Assembly (NCBI GenBank): GCA_946555345.1
Contig: CAMNSS010000004.1
Location: forward strand, 1-64,000
Source: an uncultured Eubacterium sp.
Lineage (GTDB): Bacteria > Bacillota > Clostridia > Peptostreptococcales > Anaerovoracaceae
Length of the DNA stretch: 64,000 nt
Direction of reading: 5' to 3'
Shown here: positions 12,971 to 21,375 of the stretch, in pieces
Layout of the letters: each line of letters starts with the position of its first letter
Numbering within the stretch: the first letter of the stretch is position 1
Translations under genes and position numbers: made by a program
The notes under the pieces: generated by a model
Databases searched by the model: none
Seen by the model: only the letters and a program-made list of their open reading frames with translations
Told to the model about the DNA's origin: nothing

Positions 12971-14194
12971 ATGAAAGTATTAATCGTGGGCGCCGGCGGA
13001 CAGGGCGGCGCATGTGCATCGATCCTGGCAAGGCAGGACGCGATTGAAGAGATCAGGCTTGTTGACTTAAAGGAAGAAACGGCGGAGGCCGTGGCGAAGG
13101 AAATCGCAAACCCGAAGGTGAAAACGGGGGCGGTGAACGCGACCGACCCGGACGACGTGGCGAGGACCGCCGGGGGCGTGGACGTGGTGATCGACATGGT
13201 GATGCCGTGGATGGTCACGTACGTGATGAAGGGCGCACTGAAGGCGAAAGCGAATTACATCAACACCGCATTCGACGACCCGTACTGGGACGAGTTCCTG
13301 GCGGGAAAGCCAGTTGAAGAGCTGACGCTCTGCAAGGAATTCAAAGAGGCAGGCCTTACGGCTTTGTTCGGCTGCGGCTTTGCGCCGGGCATGACCAACG
13401 TGCTGGCAAGGAAGTTCGCCAACAGGCTCGATTCCGTGGACAGCATCAGGATGCGGATCGGCAAGGCGAACATCGAGCCGGGCGAGGGCGCGTATGACTG
13501 GGTGCTGCGCCCGTGGAACCCGGGCTGGTCGCCGAAGCAGGCGCTCGTGGACTGCGCCTCCCCGACGTATGCCCTGGAAAACGGGGAGTACGTGAAGTAC
13601 CCGCCGTTCGGGGGCATCGAGATGTGCGAGTTCCCGGAACCCGTGGGAGTGCTGCCGGTGACGCACCACTCCCACGAGGAAATCTACAGCATGCCGGCGA
13701 CCTTCAAGGGCGTGAAGGACCTGGACTTCAAGTATTACATGATGTACCAGCCTGCGATCTTCTACGCTTCCGGGCTCTGCTCGCAGGAAAAGATCAAGGT
13801 GGGCGGCGCGGAAGTCGCCCCGATCGACGTGGTTGCGGCCATGGTGCCGCCGCCGCAGAACAACATCTTCGGCGCGACGGAGGAGCAGCTTGCGGAAGCG
13901 GACAGGAAGGCCTTCATCGAGCTGATCGTCGAGGTCAGCGGCAAGAAGGACGGCAAGAAGGTTACGTACAAGGCGAACTGCCCGAAGATGAACGCACCCG
14001 GCCCTGAGCTGAAAAAGATTTACGGCACTGCCCTGGTGTACGTGGCGCTGCCGCTGGCAATCGGCACGATGATCCTGGGCGACACGGACCTGCCGAAGGG
14101 GATCATTTTCTCGGACGAGCTTGACCCGGACGATTTCCTCAAGCGCATGATGGACACGGGCTACCCGTACAAGTGGAAGGAAAGCGTGTTCTAA
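12971..14194 (+). CDS. Saccharopine-dehydrogenase-like NAD(P)-dependent enzyme, copy 1
   Basis: The 407-residue protein opens with the Rossmann motif GAGGQGG and an acidic residue ending strand 2 (LVDLKEE), then a saccharopine-reductase-like C-terminal domain. Related enzymes form or cleave secondary amines (saccharopine, carboxynorspermidine, opine-like compounds). The actual substrate is unknown. It leads operon B behind a sigma-54 promoter, 49 bp before the cassette 1 unknown protein. Its DNA from 13365 to 14188 is identical by eye to the copy at 32645. The first 390 bp differ at many synonymous and some non-synonymous sites. Codon choice in the shared part is strongly GC-ending, unlike its neighbours, which suggests high expression. 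Confidence 0.85.
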   Translation: MKVLIVGAGGQGGACASILARQDAIEEIRLVDLKEETAEAVAKEIANPKVKTGAVNATDPDDVARTAGGVDVVIDMVMPWMVTYVMKGALKAKANYINTAFDDPYWDEFLAGKPVEELTLCKEFKEAGLTALFGCGFAPGMTNVLARKFANRLDSVDSIRMRIGKANIEPGEGAYDWVLRPWNPGWSPKQALVDCASPTYALENGEYVKYPPFGGIEMCEFPEPVGVLPVTHHSHEEIYSMPATFKGVKDLDFKYYMMYQPAIFYASGLCSQEKIKVGGAEVAPIDVVAAMVPPPQNNIFGATEEQLAEADRKAFIELIVEVSGKKDGKKVTYKANCPKMNAPGPELKKIYGTALVYVALPLAIGTMILGDTDLPKGIIFSDELDPDDFLKRMMDTGYPYKWKESVF

Positions 14195-14243
14195 GGATAC
14201 ATAAATTTACTTTACAAGCTGAAAGGGTAAATCAGGTAGCAAT

Positions 14244-14861
14244 ATGGTGAAACGGTTACAGAATCAAACAGGGGAAGGAAGTTTCCTGCATACTGATATC
14301 GTGCGGAATCGCAAGGAGGCGGCCGAAGAAAAGCTTAAGCTTTTGCATGGAAGTTTTTTTGGAAAGCCTCTTGTAAAATTCGAGGTTGGCTTAATGCGGG
14401 ACGTTTGGGTGCCGTATTGCTATTTGGTTTATCAGTATCGTCTTGGAGGAAATGCGTTTTTTGGGAAAAAACGTTCTTTCCGGGAGGGCAAGGTTGCTGT
14501 TGTTTTCGATTTGAATGAAGCGCATCCAATGCAATATGACATATATGAAAATGGCGACTTGAAATTCATAAAAAAGAAAGCAGCAGATAAAGATCGAAAA
14601 GTTATTCCTGCGGGAATTTCAAAAAATGGGATTCTGGAAAGAGCGGAACAGCATATCCAGATGAAGGTGATGAAACGGTTTTATGGCAGGCAAGGCGATT
14701 TAAAACTGATTACTAAGCAGGATTTTTTTAGGCCCGCAGTTGAACTTGAAATTATTTACAAAGAAAAAAATGTGAACAAGAGATATGCATATCTCGACGA
14801 ATTTGGTATTCAGAGCGAGCATATATTAGGCCTGAAATACCGGGTTGAGCATAAGTCATGA
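14244..14861 (+). CDS. Conserved protein of unknown function, cassette 1
   Basis: I do not recognise this 205-residue protein. It is soluble and basic, with no signal peptide or membrane segment. A paralogue at 19001 shares KLKLLHGSFFGKP, RDVWVPYCYL, MKRFYG, RPAVELEIIYK and SEHILGLKYRV. The most conserved block (WVPYCYL...AVVFD) could be a binding core. It precedes the symporter in both cassettes, so a role with the transporter or amidohydrolase, such as chaperone, sensor or accessory enzyme, is inferred from position only. Confidence 0.7.
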   Translation: MVKRLQNQTGEGSFLHTDIVRNRKEAAEEKLKLLHGSFFGKPLVKFEVGLMRDVWVPYCYLVYQYRLGGNAFFGKKRSFREGKVAVVFDLNEAHPMQYDIYENGDLKFIKKKAADKDRKVIPAGISKNGILERAEQHIQMKVMKRFYGRQGDLKLITKQDFFRPAVELEIIYKEKNVNKRYAYLDEFGIQSEHILGLKYRVEHKS

Positions 14862-14892
14862 ATCGCGGTATGCATATAGGGAGGAAATGATT

Positions 14893-16332
14893 ATGATAGA
14901 TTTTTCAAAGATGTGGACCGGAGTAGACTGGTGTGTCATTGCCCTTTACTTTGTTTTTGTCATTGCTGTTGCATTAACGATGAGAAGGCGTGCGAGCAAG
15001 AATATGAAAAGCTTTTTCGTCGCATCCAGGCGGCTTACAATCCCTGTGCTGATCGGCGTAGGCGCGGCAAGCTGGATCGATTCATGGTCGATCGTAGGTC
15101 TTGCTGAATGCGGTACGACGATGGGAATTTGTATTTTGTTTATATACGTTATCCCGAACACGATACTGCGATTACCGCTGGCTTTGTGGGTGGGTCCTCT
15201 GGTAAGGGATAAAATGCCTGACTGGGTTATTACGATGCCCGATTTGATGGAATACCTTTACAGCAGAAATACCAAGCTCGTTATGGCGATCGGGATGATA
15301 TGTCCGATTTTTTATGAAGCTGCCCTCCTGACAGCAGGCGGACAAGTTATCGCATACGTTACAGGCATCAATATGTGGGTGGCATTTGCGATATTGGGCA
15401 TAATCGTCGTTATTTACACGTCGCTTTCCGGAATGTTTGGGCTTGCCGTTACGGATATGGTACAATTTGTAATTATGTCGGTTGCCGCAGGCGTGCTTTG
15501 TATGGGAATGTATTTCCACTTTGACGGATTTGGCGCTATTTTCCAGAAGGCCAGTGAAATTAATCCAAACTTCACAACGGCATCGGGCGGACTCAACGTG
15601 ATGGAAATCCTTTCGTGGGCGATCGGCGCTGTAGCAATGTATGCAAATTCACAGTCCTATCAGCGTTTCGGCGCTTCTAAATCAGGTGGGGATATCAAGG
15701 TTGCATATTCGTGTATCATGCTGTTCAGCGTTGTTTTCAGCACGATCATGGTGCTTGCAGGAATGGCGGCGCTCGTTCAATATCCTGATGTTGTGGCAGA
15801 ATCTCCATCACAGGCATTCTGGGCGATCGTATTTGAGACGTTACCTGTTGGTTTAAGGGGATTATTCGTGGCTGCATTGCTTTCGGCAGTTATGTCCACG
15901 GTAAGTGCGGACTACCTCATTACGGGTGCTGTCGTAACACATGACATTTATAGAGGGTTCATTAATAAAAAGCTTACAGACAAAGGCGAGGTTGTCGCAA
16001 CTAAGGTAGTTATCGCCGTGATCGGGGTTTTAATCATATTTGCAACATATTTCTGGCAGGATGGTATTTCCAAGGCTTACTATTATGTTGGCGGATTCCA
16101 GGTTGCAGCATTCTTCGTACCGCTTATTTTCGGATTATTCTACAAGAAAAAGACTGCTGCGGCTGGTTTTTGGAGCTTGCTTCTTTCCATTGTCATGTAT
16201 GCGGTATGGCAGTTTGTCCTGCAATGCCCTGCGGGGATTCCGACAAACCTTGCCTGCATTATCTTCAGCATGGTGACTTATGTCGTTATTTCAAAGCTCA
16301 CGTATAAAGAAAAGGCACAGTTAGAAGCATAG
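14893..16332 (+). CDS. Sodium:solute symporter family transporter, cassette 1
   Basis: This is a member of the SSS family with about 13 hydrophobic segments and 479 residues. ASRRLTIPVLIGVGAASWIDSW matches the family's TM2 region, and VAALLSAVMSTVSADYLITGAVV matches the TM8 region that binds sodium. The ATG at 14893 lies 8 bases after GGGAGG; ATGs at 14845 and 14887 fit less well. The paralogue at 19703 is closely similar along its whole length. A small two-helix protein is encoded 10 bp downstream, as in two-part SSS systems such as those with YjcH- or YhdT-type partners. The substrate is unknown. Confidence 0.92.
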   Translation: MIDFSKMWTGVDWCVIALYFVFVIAVALTMRRRASKNMKSFFVASRRLTIPVLIGVGAASWIDSWSIVGLAECGTTMGICILFIYVIPNTILRLPLALWVGPLVRDKMPDWVITMPDLMEYLYSRNTKLVMAIGMICPIFYEAALLTAGGQVIAYVTGINMWVAFAILGIIVVIYTSLSGMFGLAVTDMVQFVIMSVAAGVLCMGMYFHFDGFGAIFQKASEINPNFTTASGGLNVMEILSWAIGAVAMYANSQSYQRFGASKSGGDIKVAYSCIMLFSVVFSTIMVLAGMAALVQYPDVVAESPSQAFWAIVFETLPVGLRGLFVAALLSAVMSTVSADYLITGAVVTHDIYRGFINKKLTDKGEVVATKVVIAVIGVLIIFATYFWQDGISKAYYYVGGFQVAAFFVPLIFGLFYKKKTAAAGFWSLLLSIVMYAVWQFVLQCPAGIPTNLACIIFSMVTYVVISKLTYKEKAQLEA

Positions 16333-16342
16333 GAGGAGGTTC

Positions 16343-16573
16343 ATGATGAATAACAATAAAGAAACAAACAAACAGAAGATTGCCTATTGCTGGGCGATTT
16401 TAACGGTCATTATTTCGCTCATTGTAGGTGCGGGCGTTCTTTCCTCTTCAACGCAGGTGCTGCCATTGGTTTTGGCAATTGTAGCGGTTTTGTTTGGCCC
16501 GGTTTGTGGCATTCTGTATATTATGGAAATCAGGAAGGGCGTACTGTCTGCGGATAATTCCGAGGAAGAATAA
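16343..16573 (+). CDS. Small two-helix membrane protein, cassette 1
   Basis: The 76 residues contain two hydrophobic helices (about 14-34 and 40-60) with charged ends. The paralogue at 21163 has the same layout, and both share an IxxGPxCxILYxxE(I/V)(R/K)xGV(L/F)S stretch. Its position between the symporter and the amidohydrolase in both cassettes, with a GGAGGAGG ribosome site, makes it a probable small subunit of the symporter. I cannot assign it to a named family. Confidence 0.75.
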   Translation: MMNNNKETNKQKIAYCWAILTVIISLIVGAGVLSSSTQVLPLVLAIVAVLFGPVCGILYIMEIRKGVLSADNSEEE

Positions 16574-16590
16574 GAAAGGTTTGCGTACCA

Positions 16591-18198
16591 ATGAGTAAAA
16601 AGGCATTTAGATGTAAGAACATATATACCGCCGTGACGGACGTGCTTTTGGACGGGTATGTCGTGACGGAGGACGGCAGGATCATTTTCGTTGGAAACGA
16701 AGCAGACGGAAAGGAACATATTGACGGCACAACAGAAGTAATTGATGTTTCCGATTATTTCCTCATGCCGGGATTTCATGATTTCCATGTACACCTGGTA
16801 AGCGGGGGGCTACTGGAAGAGGATGGAATCCTGCGATATACGAGATATGAGGAAGAAGCCGCCAGATATCTTTGGGATTTGCATAAAGCAAATCCCAATA
16901 AGCGCATCATAATGGGCGGCGCCTGGGACTCGCTTTTGTGGCCGGGACAGAAACAGCCGACGAAATCGAGCCTTGATCAATATTTCCCACATACTCCGGT
17001 GTACCTCTTGAACAAAGAGTGCCACGGGGCGTGGGTGAACAGCGCAGCACTTCAAATGTTTGGCATTACGAAGGATACGCCTGACCCGCAGAACGGATAC
17101 TATGGAAGGTTTGAGGACGGAGAACCGGACGGGTATCTACATGAAATGGCTGCCATAGAAATGCAGCAAAGGATATTCGAATTTTTGAGCGATGAAGACT
17201 TGGCAGAATATGCGAAAACGTTTATCAAGACGGCTAACCGATACGGTATTACTTCCTTAGGCGATGTCGCAGGCGGTTCGCCGATGCGGGAAGCGGCATA
17301 TCGAATCGTGGAGGACAGCAATGAATTGACGGCGCGGATACACTTTTATCCTATGTTTGATATCGGACTTGAAGCAGTGCTGGAAAAACAAATGCAGTAT
17401 AATAGCCCGAAGCTTCGGTGTAATGGCGTGAAAACCTTTATTGATGGAACGCCGCAGGGCTATTCGGGTTATATGCTTTCTGATTATTCCAATCGTCCGG
17501 GAGAGCGGAGCTGTGCCATGATAGAGCCGGAAGAGTTTATCAAGCAGGTCTGCGATTACCACAAGGCGGGAATCCAGACAAGGGTTCATGCTTGCGGTGA
17601 TGCGGGCGCGAGGCTCTGCTTGGATGCTGTAGAAGCTGCTTACAGAAAGTATGGCAGGATGGATCTTCGGCATTGTGTCGAACATTTGGAATCGATGTCA
17701 CCTGTAGACATCCCTCGGTTTGGGGAATTGGGCGTGATCGCATCGGTGCAGCCTGAACATATGCCGAAATACGATTTTGCGCAGCATCCTTTCCATAAGA
17801 TTCTGGGCGAAGAGCGGATGAAATACTCATGGCCTTTTGAATCGATTCGCAAGGCTGGCGGGGTATTGGCATTTGGCACGGATTGCCCTGTGGTGGACAT
17901 TTCTCCATTCAGGGGTATTTTCAGAGCCGTTACAAGGCTTACCAATGAACTCGAACCACAAGGCGGATGGAATCCATGGGAGAGAGTCAATATCCATGAA
18001 GCACTGAAGGCATACACGCTGGGAGGCGCATATGCTGCAAGGCGGGATCATGAGATGGGCAGTATCAGCGTAGGCAAGCTGGCTGATCTGGTTGTCATTG
18101 AGAAAAATCTGTTTGAATGCGCAGTGGACCGGCAGGCGATGTTCGACATGAAAGTTATCATGACGGTCATGGATGGAGAGATCGTGTACGAGGCGTAG
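16591..18198 (+). CDS. Amidohydrolase family protein (YtcJ-like), cassette 1
   Basis: This is a metal-dependent hydrolase of the amidohydrolase-3 group, 535 residues. Metal-site motifs are visible: HDFHVHL near residue 66, HACGDAG near 334, LRHCVEHLE near 355 and FGTDCPV near 428. The C-terminal beta-sandwich includes GKLADLVVIEKN. Relatives cleave amides, formamides or cyclic C-N bonds and are cytosolic. It ends operon B. The paralogue at 21368 has the same length. The exact bond cleaved is not deducible, but pairing with a symporter implies that it acts on the imported compound. Confidence 0.9.
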   Translation: MSKKAFRCKNIYTAVTDVLLDGYVVTEDGRIIFVGNEADGKEHIDGTTEVIDVSDYFLMPGFHDFHVHLVSGGLLEEDGILRYTRYEEEAARYLWDLHKANPNKRIIMGGAWDSLLWPGQKQPTKSSLDQYFPHTPVYLLNKECHGAWVNSAALQMFGITKDTPDPQNGYYGRFEDGEPDGYLHEMAAIEMQQRIFEFLSDEDLAEYAKTFIKTANRYGITSLGDVAGGSPMREAAYRIVEDSNELTARIHFYPMFDIGLEAVLEKQMQYNSPKLRCNGVKTFIDGTPQGYSGYMLSDYSNRPGERSCAMIEPEEFIKQVCDYHKAGIQTRVHACGDAGARLCLDAVEAAYRKYGRMDLRHCVEHLESMSPVDIPRFGELGVIASVQPEHMPKYDFAQHPFHKILGEERMKYSWPFESIRKAGGVLAFGTDCPVVDISPFRGIFRAVTRLTNELEPQGGWNPWERVNIHEALKAYTLGGAYAARRDHEMGSISVGKLADLVVIEKNLFECAVDRQAMFDMKVIMTVMDGEIVYEA

Positions 18199-18375
18199 TA
18201 CGTAAACGTGTATTTCGGAAAAGGGGCAGCGAGGCGCAGTGCGATGAAGCCTGTTTTAACGCAAACTGTTCCAGCCGCTGGAAAACTGCGATGTGCGGAG
18301 AAAGATTGTGCAGGAAACATACGGGGATTTCGTTGCGCTTGTCGGGAAATAAACTAGGTAAAACCATAAACCTTC

Positions 18376-18418
18376 ATAGAAACCATAGGAAACATTCTTG
18401 TTTTCCTATGGTTTCTAT
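18376..18418 (+). terminator. Long hairpin closing operon B
   Basis: A 17-bp perfect stem (18376-18392 with 18402-18418) has the loop CATTCTTG. It is preceded by AAACCTTCATA, a lead-in shared with the hairpins at 24301 and 33970. The stem can act in both directions. Confidence 0.75.
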
Positions 18419-18434
18419 TATCAGGGAAGGAATT

Positions 18435-18572
18435 ATGAAACAGAAAGCTTACGGCACAGTGTTGTTAATCGGCTTAACTGTTTTATGGGAAAGTTCTTTT
18501 GCTGTTCGGTTTGCCGTTGCCTTGCAATTTTTTTATGCCATTGTCCATGGCCGCAGGCAAGGGGCGACATGA
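18435..18572 (+). pseudogene. 45-codon relic or small hydrophobic peptide
   Basis: An ATG with GGAAGGAATT upstream opens a 45-residue frame whose start (MKQKAYGTVLLIGLT) is hydrophobic. A homologous but shorter frame (MKRSIYRTVLLISLT, then stop) lies at 24365, in the same place after the corresponding hairpin. The pair looks like remains of a gene that was duplicated with the cassettes and then decayed. A functional micropeptide is possible. Confidence 0.4.
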
Positions 18573-18638
18573 TCAGGATGCGTTTTACGGCCCGGTTTAA
18601 CAGCGTAGCGGTTTCATGCGAAATACAGTGTTTTTTGA

Positions 18639-18696
18639 AAAAAGTTGTACATTTGCCACGGAGGAGGGGAGCGGAGATGCAACTTTTTGTTTTTTC
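18639..18696 (+). terminator. Hairpin upstream of cassette 2
   Basis: AAAAAGTTG (18639-18647) pairs with CAACTTTTT (18680-18688), followed by T-rich sequence. The surrounding 300 bp resemble the stretch after the second activator at 27840. Between 18573 and 18830 I see no gene. Confidence 0.5.
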
Positions 18697-18830
18697 TGAA
18701 AAAGGCGCAGCGGTTTAAATCACAGGATTTCTTTCCATGAAGAACAAATAAGTCATTTTATCCAGCAAAGTTTGGTTGCGTTTTATCCACCGTTTTGAAA
18801 ACGGCAGAGTGCATGGAATGGCGGAAAATG

Positions 18831-18880
18831 TTGAAATTTCAATCAACTTAGCAAATTTAAAAAGTTGGCATCATTTATGC
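18831..18880 (+). promoter_or_regulatory. Sigma-54 promoter with upstream palindrome (operon C)
   Basis: TTGAAATTTCAA is at 18831-18842. TTGGCATCATTTATGC at 18865-18880 has GG-N10-GC spacing and is identical to the operon D promoter at 28063. About 120 bp of leader follow, including an ATTCTTGAGAAT micro-hairpin that is shared with operon D. Confidence 0.83.
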
Positions 18881-19000
18881 AAATAATTATGAACGCATGC
18901 AAAACGACTGAAAATTCTTGAGAATTATCGTTGCCGTAATTGCTTACGGTTAGAAAGGCGAGGGGAATTTATTGAACCGCCGGAAAGGAGGGAAAGGACT

Positions 19001-19672
19001 TTGCAGGACAAACAGACGATCGTAAAACGTTTTCAGCCTGTGCGCCAAGAAGCGCCAAAGCCGATAACGGACGATGGGAAAAACAAGGGAAAAAGCTTTT
19101 ATACATACCAGATCCTGGACAGGCAGGAAGCCATCGACAGCAAATTGAAGCTGCTGCATGGAAGCTTTTTTGGAAAACCGATCCAGAAGTTTGATGTGGG
19201 GCGGGTCCGGGATGTGTGGGTGCCTTATTGTTATCTGCAATACCATTTTTATGTGGAACGCCATGTCATGTTCCGCAAAAAGGGACTAGACCGGGAAGGG
19301 GAAGTGGCCGTGGTGTTTGACATGAATGAAATGCATCCGTTCCAATACGACTATTATGAAAGCGGGGAACTCAACCTGGGGAAAGGGAAAATCGACGATG
19401 GATCTAAAACAATCCTCAAATGCAGCAATTCATTTCATGACGTAGAGGAAAAAGCGATTGATCATATTCAGTTTAAGATCATGAAGCGGTTTTACGGGAA
19501 GAATGGAGACCTGACCCTGACAAAGAGGAAACGGTTTTACCGGCCGGCAGTGGAACTAGAGATTATTTACAAGGGGGAACATTCCAATTTGCGATACGCT
19601 TACCTGGATGAGTTTGCAGTCAAGAGCGAGCATATTCTGGGTTTGAAATATCGCGTGGACAACAACTTTTAG
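19001..19672 (+). CDS. Conserved protein of unknown function, cassette 2
   Basis: This is the paralogue of the protein at 14244, here 223 residues with a longer N-terminus. Shared blocks are KLKLLHGSFFGKP, RDVWVPYCYL, EVAVVFDMNE, MKRFYGKNGDL and SEHILGLKYRV. The likely start is TTG at 19001, 7 bases after GGAGGGA; no ATG upstream in frame fits. It is the first gene of operon C, 120 bp after the sigma-54 promoter. No signal peptide or membrane segment is visible. The function is unknown. Confidence 0.7.
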   Translation: MQDKQTIVKRFQPVRQEAPKPITDDGKNKGKSFYTYQILDRQEAIDSKLKLLHGSFFGKPIQKFDVGRVRDVWVPYCYLQYHFYVERHVMFRKKGLDREGEVAVVFDMNEMHPFQYDYYESGELNLGKGKIDDGSKTILKCSNSFHDVEEKAIDHIQFKIMKRFYGKNGDLTLTKRKRFYRPAVELEIIYKGEHSNLRYAYLDEFAVKSEHILGLKYRVDNNF

Positions 19673-19702
19673 TTAGCGTTTATCTCAGAAAGGTGGAATT
19701 TT

Positions 19703-21145
19703 ATGGTTAATTTTGCTGAGTTATGGTCTTCGGCCGACTGGCTTATCATCCTGCTGTATTTCGTGTTCATTATCGGGATCGGCTTTATCATGAAAAAGAG
19801 GGCCAGCAAAAACATGAAGAGCTTCTTCGTAGCATCCAGGCGGCTTACGATTCCCGTACTCATCGGCGTCGGGGCTGCAAGCTGGTATGATTCATGGACG
19901 ATCGTCGGGCTGGCAGAATGCGGGCTTACGATGGGCGTGTGCATTATCTTTATCTATGTTATCCCAACGGCGATTCTCAGATTGCCATTGGCTGTATGGA
20001 TCGGGCCGCTCGTGCGCAATAAGATCCCGGACTGGATTCTGACCATGCCGGATTTAATGGCGTATATGTACGATAAGAGAACGAAACTCGTTATGGCGAT
20101 CGGGATGCTGCCGCCGTTTTTATATGAGTCGGCTTTGCTGACGGCAGGCGGGCAGGTGATCGCTTATGTGACTGGAATCAATATGTGGGTTGCCTTTGTC
20201 GTTTTAGGCGTGATCATCATCTTCTACACATCGCTTTCCGGGCTGTGGGGGCTGGCTGTAACCGATATGCTGCAGTTTGTGGTAATGTCCGTATCCGCTG
20301 GCGTGCTGTGCTTCGGAATGTGGGCGCACTTTGGGGGATTTGGCAGCCTGTTTGACCAGGTAGGCGCTGTAAATCCCGATTTCCTGACCGTAACGGGCGG
20401 AAACAACTTCATTGCAATCCTTGGCTGGGTAATCAGTGCGCTGGCCATGTATGCAAACTCTCAGTGCTATCAAAGGTTCGGTTCATCACGGGAAGGCGGC
20501 GACATCAAGGTAGCATATACCTGCATCATGTTGTTTGGGCTGCTGTTCAGCACGGTTATGGTATTCGCTGGGATGGCTGCACTCGTCATGTTCCCTGAAT
20601 CTGCCGCCGAAGCGCCTTCGGAAGCGTTCTGGGCTGCCGTGTTTACAATCTTGCCGATCGGTCTTCGGGGCTTCTTTGTGGCTGCGTTGTTATCTGCCGT
20701 CATGTCTACGGTAAGTGCGGATTATCTCATCGTGGGCGCTGTCGTGATGCATGATATCATCAAGAGCTTTATCAAGCCGGATATATCGGATAAGGCAGAA
20801 GTGCTGGGTACGCGCGTGGTTATCTGGCTGTTCGGTCTCTTCATCATTGTCGGGACGTTCTTCTTTGCGGACGGGATCGCAAAGGCGTACTATTACTGCG
20901 GCGGTTTCCAGGTTGCGGCGTTCTTTATTCCGCTTATGCTGGGGCTGTTCTACAAGAAAAAGACGGCAGCTGCGGGATTCTGGAGCTTGTTGCTGACGAT
21001 TCCGGTATATGCCCTTTGGGCCTTTGTACTGGGAGCGCCGTATGGAATCCCGGCAAACCTGGCATGCATCATCTTTAGCGCCATCGTTTATGTGATCGTT
21101 GCGAAGCTGACTTATAAAGACGACCAACAGAAAATTACCGGTTAA
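19703..21145 (+). CDS. Sodium:solute symporter family transporter, cassette 2
   Basis: This 480-residue SSS transporter is closely similar to the one at 14893 from end to end (MVNFAELWSSADW against MIDFSKMWTGVDW). The TM2 block with ASWYDSWTIVGLAECG and the sodium-site block LLSAVMSTVSADYL are conserved. GAAAGGTGG is the ribosome site. Duplicate transporters beside duplicate amidohydrolases suggest related substrates or one substrate at different affinities; that is inference. Confidence 0.92.
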   Translation: MVNFAELWSSADWLIILLYFVFIIGIGFIMKKRASKNMKSFFVASRRLTIPVLIGVGAASWYDSWTIVGLAECGLTMGVCIIFIYVIPTAILRLPLAVWIGPLVRNKIPDWILTMPDLMAYMYDKRTKLVMAIGMLPPFLYESALLTAGGQVIAYVTGINMWVAFVVLGVIIIFYTSLSGLWGLAVTDMLQFVVMSVSAGVLCFGMWAHFGGFGSLFDQVGAVNPDFLTVTGGNNFIAILGWVISALAMYANSQCYQRFGSSREGGDIKVAYTCIMLFGLLFSTVMVFAGMAALVMFPESAAEAPSEAFWAAVFTILPIGLRGFFVAALLSAVMSTVSADYLIVGAVVMHDIIKSFIKPDISDKAEVLGTRVVIWLFGLFIIVGTFFFADGIAKAYYYCGGFQVAAFFIPLMLGLFYKKKTAAAGFWSLLLTIPVYALWAFVLGAPYGIPANLACIIFSAIVYVIVAKLTYKDDQQKITG

Positions 21146-21162
21146 GAAAGGCAGGAACAAAC

Positions 21163-21375
21163 ATGGATAGAAAAACAAAACTTACAATCATATGGGCAAT
21201 TATTACGTTATGTGCGTCTGTGCTCATTTGGATTTTGATCGTGAAACAGTCGGATCAGGTTCTTCCGATTTTCATGGGCGTAACAACTTTAATTTATGGG
21301 CCAATATGTGCGATCCTGTATTTGCGGGAAGTAAAGAATGGCGTTTTTTCATCGGAGGAAAATGAAGATGAGTAA
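21163..21375 (+). CDS. Small two-helix membrane protein, cassette 2
   Basis: The 70-residue paralogue of the protein at 16343 has two hydrophobic helices, a conserved YGPICAILYLREVKNGVFS stretch and an acidic tail. Its last 8 bases overlap the start of the amidohydrolase gene, suggesting coupled translation. It is a probable symporter partner, by position and conservation. Confidence 0.75.
   Translation: MDRKTKLTIIWAIITLCASVLIWILIVKQSDQVLPIFMGVTTLIYGPICAILYLREVKNGVFSSEENEDE

Noticed and set aside
13513..14007. 164-codon frame inside both dehydrogenase copies
   Set aside because: It appears identically in both copies because the DNA is identical, and it is out of frame with the conserved protein.
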